From positions 69,675,676 to 69,739,675 of the forward strand of contig CM049316.1 in the NCBI GenBank assembly GCA_026874595.1: a stretch of 64,000 nucleotides of DNA, read 5' to 3'. Positions 48,360 through 57,981 of the stretch are shown here, piece after piece. Below the pieces are notes generated by a model. That model saw only the letters and a list, made by a program, of their open reading frames with translations. It did not search any database and was not told the origin of the DNA. The translations under genes were made by a program, and so were the position numbers. Position 1 is the first letter of the stretch, and the number at the start of each line of letters is the position of its first letter. The stretch comes from Sipunculus nudus (taxonomy: Eukaryota > Annelida > Sipuncula > Golfingiida > Sipunculidae).

Positions 48360-48413
48360 GCCCTGGCGGGCGCGGTTTGTCACAGGTCTAGAATTCAAGG
48401 CGCCCGCCAGGGC
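48360..48413. other. GC-rich 14-bp inverted repeat
   Basis: GCCCTGGCGGGCGC (48360-48373) and GCGCCCGCCAGGGC (48400-48413) are exact inverses around a 26-base spacer. GC-rich stems stand out in this AT-rich DNA. It may be the end of an unrecognised element; its surroundings hold no tandem body like families A-E. Confidence 0.7.
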
Positions 48414-49111
48414 GAGCTAAAACCCATTTTACATACCCGTAATTGGGCAAGTTTTCGGGGTAAAATATCTATTGTCATCCATCATATTTGTACCTAAATG
48501 AAAGAGCAAAACGTCAAGAGTTGTTCTAACATGTAACCAAGATCCAAACTGGCGCGAACGCCGACTTGTTGGGAAAAAAATATAAAAAAATGATTGACTT
48601 TCACTCACGTGGCCTTGTTACGTGTGCCCTGGTAACATGTCGCCTGCGAGAGTAAAATCAGACACTTGCGCTAAATTCATCAGAAATTGGTAAATCACTA
48701 CATGTTGGCTATCAATTCCAGTGACAAAACCAAGTGCAATCTGTTTACAGATTTAACTTCCGTTAAATATTTCCAAGATCATATATTATCCCTTTTTTTA
48801 TTGGTTTAACTTGTGACCAATGATCGCCGTCCGACTGACAGACACCACGCATGTGATCTGAGAGAGCTTCTAATTGTATCATGTATTGGCACTGGAAAAC
48901 CATGTTTAACCAATATCATATAATAAGATGAGTATTTATTTTAAATATTAACATATTTTCATAACTAAAAATCGAAGATACTGTCATATATTATGTCGTA
49001 TATGTCGTGATCATTACTGTGCCTAAAGAATCTATGTACAATCGTAATCGGGCACAATCGGCCGTGCACAAGAACTGTCAATCATTCTAAGAGGCTTTTT
49101 GGATAGTCTCG
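48414..49111. other. No recognisable gene
   Basis: About 700 bases with no family repeat or exon I can support. Confidence 0.4.
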
Positions 49112-49511
49112 CCAACAGACGTCAGGTATCGCTACCGCTCTGCACCAGTACCACCCTTCCGCCAGAGGTCGTTTCTTGAGAGCCCGAGTCTGCGCAGTGT
49201 GCACGAGTACGTCTGTTATTGACGCCTTTTTTCTTAGGAACGGAAGTGTTGTTTGGCATGCGCAAGGAATCCCCCTACTATCCCACCCTTGTAATAGAAA
49301 AGAAAAAATGGATTATTTTTGCCATACAAACAAACAGTATTGTTTACATTTCTTTATTGGGGTCTGCCGGGTCTGTGCAAGGGCGACATCCATTCTGGAT
49401 TCACCTTCAGATGCTAGGGGAGTTTCCTTGCGCATGCCCAACGAGTAGAAACGACCTCTGGCGGAAGGGTGGTACTGATGCAGATCGGTGGCGGCACCTG
49501 GCGTCTGTTGG
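49112..49511. mobile_element. MITE with ~65-bp terminal inverted repeats
   Basis: The left arm 49112-49176 and right arm 49447-49511 are inverted copies. They include an exactly matching 28-base stretch (from CAGTACCACCCTTCCGCCAG through the following GAGGTCGT). Outer ends are CCAACAGACG and CGTCTGTTGG. A second inverted pair (GGCATGCGCAAGGAA near 49256 and its inverse near 49423) lies inside. Length is 400 bases with no transposase. Flanks share GGATAGT, but its position relative to the ends does not give a clean target duplication, so the superfamily is open. The frames at 49176-49515 are spurious. Confidence 0.7.
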
Positions 49512-49657
49512 ATAGTTCTGCGTGAAATGTTTGTACCTTTTAAACATGAAAACTTACCAATAAATACCAGAACTTAACTCTTTTATATATTTCAACCATG
49601 TCATTTTCTCAAATCGGTTTCATTCGCAGCCTATATTCATAAAATATTTACGGCAGA

Positions 49658-49660
<3 letters not shown>

Positions 49661-49719
<59 letters not shown>
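49661..49719. repeat. (TA)n microsatellite
   Basis: About 59 bases of TA repeats. Confidence 0.95.
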
Positions 49720-49722
<3 letters not shown>

Positions 49723-51264
49723 AAAATGTTTGAAGGCTTTGTCTCAAACTTGCCCCCTTCGAAGACCTAAATTACCAAAGTGTCGGCTTCTATTTTACCT
49801 ACCCGACCTTGTCATTTGCACGTTCGTTTGACAGTTCTATTTGCACAAGGCAATTTTCTTATCACACAGGGGATGTTTGCGGAAAGACAGCACACAACAT
49901 GTGGCCAATCAGGCTGGGACTCGGAGTGAAAATTACTTTAAATTGGCATCTATTATATTAATCATCAAAGGATAATGACATCATTTACAATGTTCGGGAA
50001 CCGAAAGACATGTATAATAGCAAGGTGTAGGTCATGGTCCGCGTCTCTTCAGCTGACGGGACTGGTGAATACAAAATAAACAAATGAACAAACACCAAAG
50101 ATATCATTACTTATTAGAAGTTTTTGGAACATGCCTGGTGTTTCCTTAGAATTATTGAAATGTTGCTGCATGTTGTTTTTTACTAACTGGAACTCTGCAT
50201 CTTCGTGAAATCACCACCTTGCAGCCTGGAGAGACCGCAGGCTTTCCTGCTGAAACTGAAGTTTTATCAGCAGTGACTTCTGACTATATGAGGGCTGAAA
50301 AGTGTAAATACAAAGTTTCATACGGAGGTTACCAGATTAAATATATGATTTTAAAATAGGTCTCGTGACCAGAGAACCAAGGAACTGTGCGTCTCAAAAT
50401 TATAAAATAAACTTCCTACTTTTCTTCAAGTTAAGTTGAATTGAATATAATTGTATATTATATTTCCATTTTATATTAATTTTAAATGACGCAGTTATGC
50501 TTCATTTAAATGTCATTAAAATAAAGAGCAAATTGAAGACCTGGATATGTAAGTGAAGATGTGTACGTGCAATTTTCCTCTAAGATATCAGAATGTACTG
50601 CTATGAAATCATAGTAACTAGGCATAATTTTGATAGGCATTGCTGGACTATCGTAGGCCTATATATTTGAATCACATAACATACATAAAAATGTACTGTG
50701 AAAAAAACATGTTTGTTTGGTGTTACTTCACAGTTAAGTATCGTTTTCCCACGTTAATAAACTTTGGTATTATGTGTATTATCCCCAATAGCGCATTTTA
50801 AAACCAACATTCCAACAATAAATATTATTGATTTTCCGTTATTTTATATTCTTGTTCATAACAATTTGTTTACATTAATGTGCATATATATTTTATATGT
50901 TATAAATTATTGCTCTACTATATAGTACTACGAGTATTCTCATATTGTTTCTGATTTCTGCATAGGCCTAGATATGGCATGACGTGAGAGAATGGTTCCA
51001 GGAAACTTTAACTACCACCACCACCCCTCCCCCCGCAATCATGATTCGACCTCTCATGATGCCTTTACATAATAAAAACGCCAGTCCAAGTCACGTGAAC
51101 ATTGTCCATTTAAAAGATTTTTCAAAATAAACACGCCAGACCATATCACGTGAACCTTGCCGATGTAAAAGTAGATCCGATTGGGTGAGAAAGATTTGCA
51201 GCGTCAGTGCATCACCGCTGGCTGAGGGATGACGCGGTAGATTAGGACCGTTCAGGAAAAAAAC
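49720..51264. other. No recognisable gene; small imperfect duplication near 51.1 kb
   Basis: About 1.5 kb upstream of the large transposon. Two similar ~45-base segments lie at about 51079 and 51133 (ACGCCAG...CAC GTGAAC...TAAAAG). I see no exon with domain content. Confidence 0.4.
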
Positions 51265-51299
51265 TAACTGCATGTTATAATGTTGCGTATGTTTCCATA

Positions 51300-51451
51300 A
51301 GTCTATTTGCAGTCACGCGGAATCTCGTTCTCGTTGTCGATCTCGTCCCTCAGGTCAAAGGTCAGGTGGGTAAAAACAACAACACCGGGTGCACGTCTTT
51401 CCCTGCTGTCAGTGTCGGGCAAATAAGTCGTTTTCACAGTTTAACTTGACG
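51300..51451 (+). other. Candidate 5' non-coding exon of the transposase gene
   Basis: A strong donor, GACGTAAGTA, places GT at 51451-51452. A strong acceptor (T-rich tract then CAG ending at 52178) lies just upstream of the transposase ATG. The implied intron is about 730 bases. The promoter and exact exon start are unknown. A segment here (GGTCAGGTGGGTAAAAAC at about 51362-51379) recurs inverted near 60006-60024, close to the other gene's first exon. Confidence 0.4.
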
Positions 51452-52195
51452 TAAGTACACAATTTGTACGTATTTTAATGTTTTTACGGGATGATTAAAA
51501 TTAAAAAACATATTTTATGTTTAACTAAGTGGTCAAGGAGATGTTTATAAATAATATTATGACTTTTCGATGACCATTGCTTTGTTGTGACGGTTCGTGT
51601 GTTACTTGGCCAGGCGGATAGCCTGGCTGTAGTGGTACCAATACCACAACAGTCTTATTTTTACTCTCACATGCAACCAAAGTTTATTTGTATTTCGATC
51701 TGGTTTGTCTTTGACTTTAAAGCACCCATTGTGACAACACAGTAATGTCATTCAAATACGTTTGGAAAAAATCGATCAGTAGTGCCAGTGGGATAATTCA
51801 TTAACCAATCAACCAGAGTAAAGGGTGTTGGTCCAGTGTCACTGTCTAGACTTGTTCATAATAATTAAATATAACTTTGAAATGTATTTCATGTTATATA
51901 TATATGTGTGTGTGTGTGCTCAGACTTCACAAGCCTTTACCATTAGGGGGAGAGGAAATAAGCGTCTCTTTTATTCCACTCCCCCAGGGGAAATAAGGTC
52001 TGCAAAAAAAATTATGGTTGGTATGGGCAGGGGGTGTTGTTGTTTATGGTATAGATAATTTTTTTTTCTGTAGGAGTGGGGGCCCATAGATACTTACTTT
52101 TTATATGTATTATATATATATATACACACACACATAAACACCTACAATGACTACATTTTTGTTGTAATTTTTTTTCAGTGTCTCCACCACACATC

Positions 52196-53875
52196 ATGCC
52201 AAAAGTGACGTGTGCTGTAGTTGGGTGCAGCAACAGCACCTACAGGCTTAACAAGTGGAAAGAGGAAGAGTGTGCCCTCCATAACTCAAGGAAAGGGCGG
52301 GGTAAGTGTGTGTGCTCTCCCCCCTTTGTCTTGTGGCCCTTTCCAACTGGAAGTACCCAGAACAGTCAACATGATAGAGACATATGGATTAAGAATATAA
52401 ACAGATGTGAAGCAGTTGATAGAGAAGTTAAAGAGAAGAGAGGGGAGCAGTATTTTGTAATCAAACACAAAAAAGGAGACAACTGGATGCCAGCCTCATA
52501 CGACAGGGTTTGTTCCCACCATTTCAAAGATGGCCAACCAACACAGGATAACCCATATCCAACATTAAATATGGGATACACAGATATGCAAATGAAAGAA
52601 AACAAAAGAAAACCTCCACTCATTCGCTCACCAAATATACCTGTTAAAAAGAGAATGAAGGTCAAAATCAGCAGTGCTGCCGTATCATGTGATGGACAGC
52701 CAGAAACTAGAGAATGTGCTGTAACTCATGATGACATTCCTACCACACACTCTCTTCATGACCATGATTATTATTACAATGGACCACTTGATTGCAAAGA
52801 ATGCTATAGGAAACAGGAAACCATAAATAAACTGATAAGTTACATTACAGAGCTGGAAGACAGGCTAGATGAAGAAAAAAAAGCAAAACAGTTGGCCGAA
52901 CAAAGACTTTTGAACACTTCAAAAGCTTCAGAGGTTGTCCTTAACTGTCTAAAAAATGATTCACAAATCTCCTATTACACTGGTATACCATCAATAAACA
53001 TTTTTAATCTTCTTTTTAGTTATATATATCCTAGAGTATCAAAAATGTCATACTGGAGAGGGACAAAAAACACTGTTGTCAATAAAGTTAGGAAATTTGT
53101 GGGATCACCCCAAAAACCAGGGACAAAGCGTGCACTAACTATTAAACAAGAGTTTGTTCTTGTTCTTATGAAATTAAGATTAGGTCTACTGAATCAAAAC
53201 ATTGCAGATATGTTTGGTATTTCTGCAACAACTGTTTCAAGTATATTTACAACATGGGTGAAAGTTTTATCAAAAATTCTGAAATTCATTATTCATTGGC
53301 CTGATAAAATATCAGCCAGAGCAAACCTTCCAGCAGTTTTTCAAAAATTGTATCCACGTCATCGTGTAACAATTGATTGTACAGAATTTTTTGTAGACAC
53401 ACCAAGAGATTTACTGTTACAAGCTCAAATATTCAGTGACTACAAGCACCATTGTACAGCTAAAGCTTTAATTGGCATTACAGCCAGGGGTTCAATAAGC
53501 TTTGTTTCCAAATGTTGGGGTGGTCGCACATCTGATCGCCATATTACTTTGAACTCCTGCATCTTGGACTATGCAGATCCCACAGATCAGTGGATGGCAG
53601 ACAGGGGGTTTTTAGTCAAGGGAGAATTGTTAGAAAGGGGTGTGGAACTTATTGTACCACCTGGTGCAAAAGGTCATGAACAACAGATTCCATCAGATGT
53701 TAAAAAGACAAAGGATATCGCAAACCTTAGAATTCATGTGGAGCGTGCCATTCAGCGCATGAAGTGTTACAGATTTTTAAAAAATCAGATTCCTCTAACA
53801 TATTTACCTCTTTTGGATCATGTTTTGATTGTTGTTGCAGCTTTATGTAATCTTCAAGGTCCTTTGGTAAAATAA
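52196..53875 (+). CDS. THAP-domain DDE transposase
   Basis: A 559-aa transposase expected to bind transposon ends and cut and join DNA in the nucleus. The start is the ATG at 52196 (MPKVTCAVVGC, the usual THAP beginning). The frame opens 18 bases earlier with GTG, but a splice acceptor lies there. Residues 1-~112 form a THAP zinc finger with ligands C6, C11, C106 and H109 and the conserved W64; its middle is longer than usual. A charged coiled-coil segment follows (about 207-245). An HTH_Tnp_4-type helix-turn-helix lies near 325-370 (NQNIADMFGISATTVSSIF). The DDE_Tnp_4 catalytic core has D394 (IDCTEF), D469 (MADRGF) and E516 (IHVERAIQRMK). The frame is intact, so the protein may be active. 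DDE_Tnp_4 puts it near the PIF/Harbinger-ISL2EU group, not the P element. The partner gene lies convergently downstream. Confidence 0.85.
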   Translation: MPKVTCAVVGCSNSTYRLNKWKEEECALHNSRKGRGKCVCSPPFVLWPFPTGSTQNSQHDRDIWIKNINRCEAVDREVKEKRGEQYFVIKHKKGDNWMPASYDRVCSHHFKDGQPTQDNPYPTLNMGYTDMQMKENKRKPPLIRSPNIPVKKRMKVKISSAAVSCDGQPETRECAVTHDDIPTTHSLHDHDYYYNGPLDCKECYRKQETINKLISYITELEDRLDEEKKAKQLAEQRLLNTSKASEVVLNCLKNDSQISYYTGIPSINIFNLLFSYIYPRVSKMSYWRGTKNTVVNKVRKFVGSPQKPGTKRALTIKQEFVLVLMKLRLGLLNQNIADMFGISATTVSSIFTTWVKVLSKILKFIIHWPDKISARANLPAVFQKLYPRHRVTIDCTEFFVDTPRDLLLQAQIFSDYKHHCTAKALIGITARGSISFVSKCWGGRTSDRHITLNSCILDYADPTDQWMADRGFLVKGELLERGVELIVPPGAKGHEQQIPSDVKKTKDIANLRIHVERAIQRMKCYRFLKNQIPLTYLPLLDHVLIVVAALCNLQGPLVK

Positions 53876-55178
53876 TGCTGGCAAACACCATATTAAAATA
53901 TACATAATCAGTTTATTACAAATGTCAAATAGCCTGTTGGTACCATATATTGATGTTGTGTGCATATAGCTACATGAATGCTGGCTGTATAAAATATTTT
54001 GTACCAGGCTTTCCAAGTTTTGTCACTGTCATTTCTGCCATGGTGTCTGTCCTATACTGGCTGAAATACACAGCACATACCTTTAAATATGATACATATA
54101 TATATAATACACAGTCTTTTCAAATCAAATGTCTGTATTTTAATATTCTGTGTAAGTATTATTACACTTAGAAGAAGGTTAGTCACAATGCAGCATGTGG
54201 GTTATTCATCATGATGATATTTGAGAACAAATTATTCATTCACTTGTTCAAAATTTTGTATATGTTATATTATCCATAACATTCCATTGTGGTAGAAGCT
54301 ATGATGGAGCCTATATGGGTACTAAGTATTTCAAGTGACAATACATAATCTATGGTTTAACATTATAACCTGTACTGTGGGTATTTTATGATTTAGTTAA
54401 CTGTCTATTAAATGAATTACAGATTGATGTTCTTATATAGAATATTTACAGTAGCAGTGAAATACACAGTATTCTCTTTAAGTCTGACCGCCATGAAAAA
54501 AATGCCCTTAAAGTTTTCATGGTCATGTATAGACAGTACAGGTCCAATCAGTACTGTATGATAAGTGCTTGCAAAACCACACTTGTGCCTCTGTTTATCA
54601 ATAGTTTAGTGATTAAAGGATAAACAGGTCACAGTGTAAAAGCTATTTATTACATGGACATAACTAACCATAAGACTTGCACAATCTGTGCAAGGAATGC
54701 AAGCACAAATATTTGCTTACTGTAATATATAACCAGTTCTCATATCTGTTCGGACACCTTATTTAAGCTAATAGACATACAGAAATAGCTAAGAATACTT
54801 ATCTATACTTCTTAATAGACTTAACACATTAAATATTCAGTACATATTTATTTGATGTGTCCTCATTCCTAATAAGTAAAGCTGTATGCACTGGTACTGG
54901 ACCAGTTTTAAAGCAGATATTATGTATGCACTTTTGTCAATATGCAGTAGGTTAATTTCTTGATATGAAGGGAAGAAGGTATGCAAACCTGTTTGCATAT
55001 TACCATGTTGTATCCAATTGTTGCATTTATTGATTTTTTTAAAAGGTTTCATTTTCTACTAATATTACATAATTTTATCATTAATAATACCATGTGTCTA
55101 CTCATTGAATGCTGAATAAATTTCATATTTCCATGTACTACAAGGCTTGTAGTACCGTTAGGAATAATATAAAAACAT
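53876..55178. other. Convergent intergenic region
   Basis: About 1.3 kb between the 3' ends of the two transposon genes, AT-rich, holding their 3' untranslated regions. An ATTAAA about 20 bases after the transposase stop could be its poly-A signal. TTTATT motifs near 54846 and 55027 could serve the minus-strand gene. No other gene is seen. Confidence 0.5.
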
Positions 55179-56691
55179 TTACTGGCAACACTGGGGACAA
55201 ATATATTCTTCATCTTCCAGTTCTGGTGAATTTTCTGTTAAATTCAAACATGCCATATGGAACCACTTCTTACAAGAGTCACAATAAATGCTGTTATCAA
55301 ACCACTGTGTTATACTGTCAACATTTTTGCATCTTTGTTTGCAAAAACCACACAGGTAAATTGGTGTTACCCTCTGGTTTGTACCCTTCCGCTTCATTTT
55401 AGCTTTACCATGACTTGGTTTTGATTTTGACTTTAAAAGACCTTTAGAAGTGGCACCTTCTGCTTTGTGATCTAGCTTTCTGCTGTCAGTGACTTTTCTC
55501 ATTTTCAGGTTGCTTTTTGCTTTACCTAATATTATTTCTTGTGACAGGAAAACATTAAAAAAATTAACTAAATGGTCCTGGGTAGCATCCCAAAGTTCAG
55601 CATCAAAAGAGATTTCTTCAAGATGGTAACCAGAGTTGCTGAAAACAAAAAAATATGCACATTTGATTTCTGAAAGAGCCATTTGTCCCTGAACTTGTGT
55701 ATAGTATGGGTGATGTTTCTTTAAGCATTGTATGCCTTTATTTACAGTGAGACAGTCAACATTGTCATCAGTTGGTACATTTTTTGCGCATTTGAGTGGA
55801 CATTTTATTTCCAGAACATGGCTACCACAACAGTCACATGTTACAATTCTGTCAGGTGAGGCTCCCAAGAAACTATATTCTTTGGACACAAATAGTCCAC
55901 ATTTTTTAACCTTGACATTTTTGTGTCCAAGCTCCTCCATAACAGCTTTGAACTTTTGGGCAGCCCGCTCTTCCATGCGCCGTCCATATTTGAATGCTGC
56001 CAGCTCACTAGATGGTGGATTGTACTGCATAACATCTGCAAGTAAAGGGTCCATGTTGATATCATTGTCATCAGTGTAGGATTTCATGCGTGAACACACA
56101 CGATGAAATTTTGAAGAGGTAATGCGTCCATTACGTTGAGCATGCCATACATCACTGCCTTGCTCTCTTGTGGCAGATTCAATAAGTTCAGTTTGCTGTT
56201 TGATTTGATGAGTGTCACATGTTAATATTTCAAGCAATTCTTCATGTGTACTGCACTTATCAGCAATTTCAATAATATTTGGTGGAAGAACTTGGGGTTG
56301 AATGTTTTTCCTCTGATCATATTTCATGTATTCAGCATAGCGCTCAGGTCTGCGTTCTCCCAAAGTCACTGACTGTGGACTGATCAAACTTAACTTTTGA
56401 AGGAAATCATCCGCTGACATTCCACTGTCCTTCTTATCAATGCCAAACAACTGTTTTCTCACAGTATTTAACCCAGATCTAGCAGCCCCAATGCATCCTG
56501 CCTTTGGTTTGCAGATATTCATCTGTGAAATAGGGATTGGTTCTGTTTTGGGTCCTGGAGCAATGTTCCAGGTGCTGCGTTTGGATGTACATGCAACCTC
56601 CCCCTCACTTTCCCCCCTCACTTCACCCATCTGCCATGCAGCATCAACACGAAAGAGCAGGGCTGCAACATGGTTGCATGTTTGTCCCAGG
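55179..56691 (-). CDS. SAP-SWIM-YqaJ-PHD protein, second coding exon
   Basis: The exon begins at 56691 after a TTTTTAG acceptor; its first base completes a glycine codon begun in the first exon. It encodes 503 residues plus a stop at 55179. Full-length numbering counts from the ATG at 58011. LGQTCNHVAALLF completes a SWIM finger (C220, H222). A YqaJ/lambda-exonuclease-type nuclease spans about 385-575, with GRITSS, YGRRMEE, D495 (SPDRIV), E509 and K511 (LEIKCP) and YYTQVQGQM. This is the D...ExK metal-dependent active site, complete here. A basic linker leads to a C4HC3 PHD finger (about 662-717: CGFC, CDSC, HMAC, CPQC) that may read chromatin. The frame opens at 56630 with an ATG, but upstream codons belong to the protein, as the SWIM match shows. 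Exact role in transposition is unknown; end processing is a guess. Confidence 0.8.
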
Positions 56692-57367
56692 CTAAAAATA
56701 AATTTTAACTAGTAAGTATGAGTACACTGCATTTACTCATTCATAGTCAAACTTAAAATCTTGGCTGATCTGTTTTGTTATCATGTACAAGCAGTTAAAA
56801 TATACAAAGATGTCCCTATCCATTTTCAATTTTAGAAAAATTGCAATTTGTTATCATAATATACCAATCTTTTTCATAACATTATAAAAAATTAAATCAG
56901 TACTTCATTATGCATCAGAAATTCTTTATTTTATTTTTAACTATGAATAAGTATTTTTATTTTATACAAGGTCTGTGGGTTAACTGTACTCCAAAGATGT
57001 TTAGCTCATAACTCATGGTCTGAGAATTTAATAAGCCTGTTTCAGCCACCCAGAACTCTCAATACTATTCACAGATTCCTGGTTGCATTGCAGTCAGGTA
57101 AGCTCTATTATTGTAGGAAGGTGAACATTTCACAGCCATAAGGAAAGTAAAAAAAAAATCAATAGAATATAATTTTTTATTGCAAGTCAACACAACAATA
57201 ACATTTCAAATGTAACAGGGGGGGGAGTGTAAGAAGGCACACATTTCAGGGACTTGAGGAAAATAAATAAAGTCAATATAATACAAATGTTTATTGCATT
57301 TCAACACAACAATAACATTCAAATGGAACAGAATACACAACTTTAACTCCTTATTTACCAAATTTAC
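56692..57367 (-). other. Intron splitting the SWIM zinc finger
   Basis: The minus-strand donor GG|GTAAAT is at 57367 and the acceptor TTTTTAG ends at 56692, giving 676 bases. Joining restores C-x-C-x7-C-x-H across the junction, which strongly supports both splice sites. The intron holds two similar ~60-base segments at about 57176-57210 and 57290-57330 (CAACACAACAATAACAT). Confidence 0.8.
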
Positions 57368-57978
57368 CCAGCAAAACAGGTACAGTAAGCTGAATGAATT
57401 TCTCCGCTTTCTTTCTGTACACAAACCCAGGCCTCATGGGGCAGATTGTTAAGTCTCATCGATGGAGTACACTTTGTTTTTAAGAAGCAAAAGAGAGATT
57501 CCTTCGTCACTGGATGATACTGCACCTCATAAAGGAATTTGGATTTGAAATAGCTGAAAGCTTTTTGTTCCTTGTAGTCACATAGTAATCTCTTATCGAG
57601 AGATACTTTGTTATATTTTGTCTCACTCTTTCCCAAAAAGTATGAGATATCCCACATCAAACAAGGTGGCCAGTGTTTTATACCAATGTCTTCATTTAAC
57701 CAGCCTTCAGAAAGACTGTCAAATGGGTCCGGTAGCATCCCATTCTCTGTTATGAGGAGCCGACGATACTCATCTTCGCGTATTTCATCACACTCCGCTG
57801 GTGACTGTACCACTGGCACCTTGGCCTCATGGGCAGCAAAGGCTCGAGCCACGAGCACATCTTTTCTTCCGATCACAGGAAGATTTCTTTTTCTTAAATA
57901 TTGTTTCAAAGAAGCTATATCATATCTTCGAAATGAGTCAATTTCCAGACCCGAGTCGTCTGTCTTCTCAACATCCAT
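57368..57978 (-). CDS. SAP-SWIM-YqaJ-PHD protein, first coding exon
   Basis: The exon encodes the N-terminus. A frame is open from an ATG at 58011, but the preferred start is the ATG at 57978 (MDVEKTDD). A splice acceptor (TTTTTTCTGAAAATCAG) ends three bases before it, and the context ATCATGG is good. That start gives a protein of 707 residues; from 58011 it would be 718. Residues are numbered from the ATG at 58011. A SAP DNA-binding helix-linker-helix covers about 29-63 (DIASLKQYLRKRN, then GRKDVLVARAF). The exon ends with YCTCFAG, the first half of the SWIM finger (C210, C212), completed in the next exon. The middle (about 80-200) has no domain I can name but is well-formed coding sequence. 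It points toward the transposase gene, as expected of a two-gene transposon. Confidence 0.75.
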
Positions 57979-57981
57979 GAT

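Noticed and set aside
52178-52195. GTG start of the transposase frame
   Set aside because: The codon lies exactly at a splice acceptor, and MPKVTCAVVGC from the ATG at 52196 is the normal THAP start.
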